Positions 62,978 to 64,000 of a DNA stretch of 64,000 nucleotides are shown here, piece after piece (the stretch's first letter is position 1; the number at the start of each line of letters is the position of its first letter). The notes beneath the pieces are model-generated. The model searched no databases and was not told the DNA's origin. It saw only the letters and a program-made list of their open reading frames with translations. The translations under genes and the position numbers were made by a program. The stretch lies in NCBI GenBank assembly GCA_038363005.1, contig JBBQBI010000016.1, positions 42,220 to 106,219 on the forward strand, in the 5' to 3' direction. This DNA comes from JAKOWB01 sp038363005 (GTDB taxonomy: Bacteria; Pseudomonadota; Alphaproteobacteria; Kiloniellales; JACOMY01).

Positions 62978-63946
62978 CTATAGCAGCCCGTTTGAAGGCG
63001 CCCGTGCCACGATCCCCGACAGGCAGCCGATGGCCCCGGCCGCCTTGGCCAGTTCGTCGGCCGGCTGCGCCAGGACCGTTACGCCGAGGTCCTCGAAGAA
63101 GTGCTGCGTCTCCGGGTGGCCGGCGACCATCAGGATCTTGCGCGGGCCCAGGGTCACGCAGTTGAAGGCGATGTTCTGCGGCACCGAGGCTTCCTCGGGC
63201 AGGAAGTGCACCTGGTAGCCACGCGCCTGTAGGGCCCGCACCAGGGCGAAGGGCAGGCGGCGCGGCCAAGCGACGGCGAGGTCGCGGTCGAGGATCCGCA
63301 GCAGCCCCATCATGTGCATGGTGCCGAAGGGCAGGTCGACGGCGATCAGCTCGGTCCCCAGGCGTGCCAGCAGCGGGCCGATCTGCTGGATCGCCGCCTC
63401 GTTGGTGCGCAGGCCGCGCCCGATGGCGGCGGTCTTGCGGTCGAGCCAGGCCAGGTCGGCGCCCTCGAAGACCGCGTTGCCGGTCAAGGTCGCCAGGATC
63501 GGCACGCCGATGTCGGCCAGGCGGCGCGCCACCCAGCGCTCCTCCCCTGCGCGCACGCTGGAGGCCGGGCGCGCCAGGATGGCGCCCTCCGGCGTCATGG
63601 CGAAGAGGTCGGCGCAGAAGATCTGGTTGGGCGAGGTGGGGGAGACCGGCGGCTCGACATAGTGGACCGCAACACCGGCGGTGCGAAAAGCGGTGGTCAG
63701 GGCATCATGCTGCTGCACGGCGCGGGCGAAGTTGGGCTTCTCCAGCAGCTGCGCGGCATCGACGTCTTCCACCGCCAGCTCCGGCCCCGGGCGGTGCAGC
63801 AGCACCGCCTTCAGCGGCGCCCACTCGTTCTCGATGCCGCAGGCAGCCCAGAGCGTGCCGAGTTCCTCGGCGTGGTCCGCCGTGCGCGGCGACCAGCCGG
63901 GGCCGCCATAGGCGGCGGTGCCGAAGGTGGTGGGTTGCTTGGCCAT
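62978..63946 (-). CDS. Amidinotransferase/DDAH-type enzyme
   Basis: 322 residues. The guanidino-group-modifying fold is shown by NQIFCADLFAMTPEGAIL, GNAVFEGADL, the catalytic His in FGTMHMMGLLRIL and the catalytic Cys in GAIGCLSGIVAR near the C-terminus. Such enzymes hydrolyse or transfer the amidino group of arginine derivatives; dimethylarginine dimethylaminohydrolase-like or arginine deiminase-like activity is likely. AGGAGAA lies before ATG 63946. It bounds the right side of the second AT-rich island; about 54 bases remain to the window edge. Confidence 0.87.
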   Translation of the reverse strand: MAKQPTTFGTAAYGGPGWSPRTADHAEELGTLWAACGIENEWAPLKAVLLHRPGPELAVEDVDAAQLLEKPNFARAVQQHDALTTAFRTAGVAVHYVEPPVSPTSPNQIFCADLFAMTPEGAILARPASSVRAGEERWVARRLADIGVPILATLTGNAVFEGADLAWLDRKTAAIGRGLRTNEAAIQQIGPLLARLGTELIAVDLPFGTMHMMGLLRILDRDLAVAWPRRLPFALVRALQARGYQVHFLPEEASVPQNIAFNCVTLGPRKILMVAGHPETQHFFEDLGVTVLAQPADELAKAAGAIGCLSGIVARAPSNGLL

Positions 63947-64000
63947 GGGCGCGTTCTCCTCCCGCTCCCGTCGAGCGTAGCCCCTCTCCCATGACATGGG

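Overview
The window is high-GC DNA from an alphaproteobacterium, most likely of the Rhodospirillales type. The evidence is a mnmE-mnmG-rsmG-parA-parB block with parS sites (normally close to the chromosome origin), DUF6489 and DUF3576 proteins, a single-gene porin of the alphaproteobacterial kind, a bactofilin and glnD. Almost all of it is chromosomal core or lineage-specific sequence. There is no rRNA, tRNA, CRISPR array, insertion sequence or phage gene that I can support.

Layout. 1-2237: a partial thioredoxin-like DUF255 protein, a DUF6489 protein and a nitroreductase. 2234-8068: tRNA/rRNA modification and chromosome segregation (mnmE, mnmG, rsmG, parA, parB) with three parS-like palindromes, two of them inside rsmG. 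8069-8543: a gene-free stretch of short palindromes. 8544-13341: holA, lptE, leuS and a DUF3576 lipoprotein, all on the minus strand. 13556-15796: two divergent sulfotransferases. 16072-17263: a porin and its terminator. 17351-28405: mixed metabolism and signalling (PLP homeostasis protein, TPR-methyltransferase, oxygenase-like protein, L,D-transpeptidase, ribA, formamidase-like hydrolase, OmpR-type regulator, MFS permease, metallo-hydrolase, methyltransferase, class III cyclase).

28563-46970 is dominated by glycosyltransferases. It holds a GT2, a GT4, a GT32-Anp1(GT62) fusion, a minus-strand operon of four more glycosyltransferases with a histidine phosphatase, and, divergently, an unusual exporter-like ABC protein followed by a cyclic-nucleotide-binding protein and a small methyltransferase. 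A peptide-type ABC importer without a binding protein (32662-36738) lies in between. This looks like synthesis and export of a surface glycan or glycolipid, but the product is not readable from sequence. 46967-50590: a MarR-controlled efflux pair, a secreted hydrolase and a 3-hydroxyacyl-CoA dehydrogenase. 52278-61678: typA, adenosine kinase, bactofilin, two lipoproteins, an anchored protein, glnD and a GNAT acetyltransferase. 62978-63946: an amidinotransferase/DDAH-type enzyme.

Two short AT-rich islands stand out from this background and look acquired. Island 1 (about 50.6-52.27 kb) is a two-gene unit: a DUF6932-like predicted nucleotidyltransferase overlapping by ATGA with an uncharacterised partner. 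Island 2 (about 61.68-62.98 kb) has a 53-residue membrane mini-protein followed, in the same reading frame and separated only by one TAG codon, by a protein resembling the LPO_1073/Vpar_1526 family. Both pieces carry a QSGR(D/N)T motif. These islands and the ABC protein with every ATPase motif altered are the best candidates for undescribed biology here.
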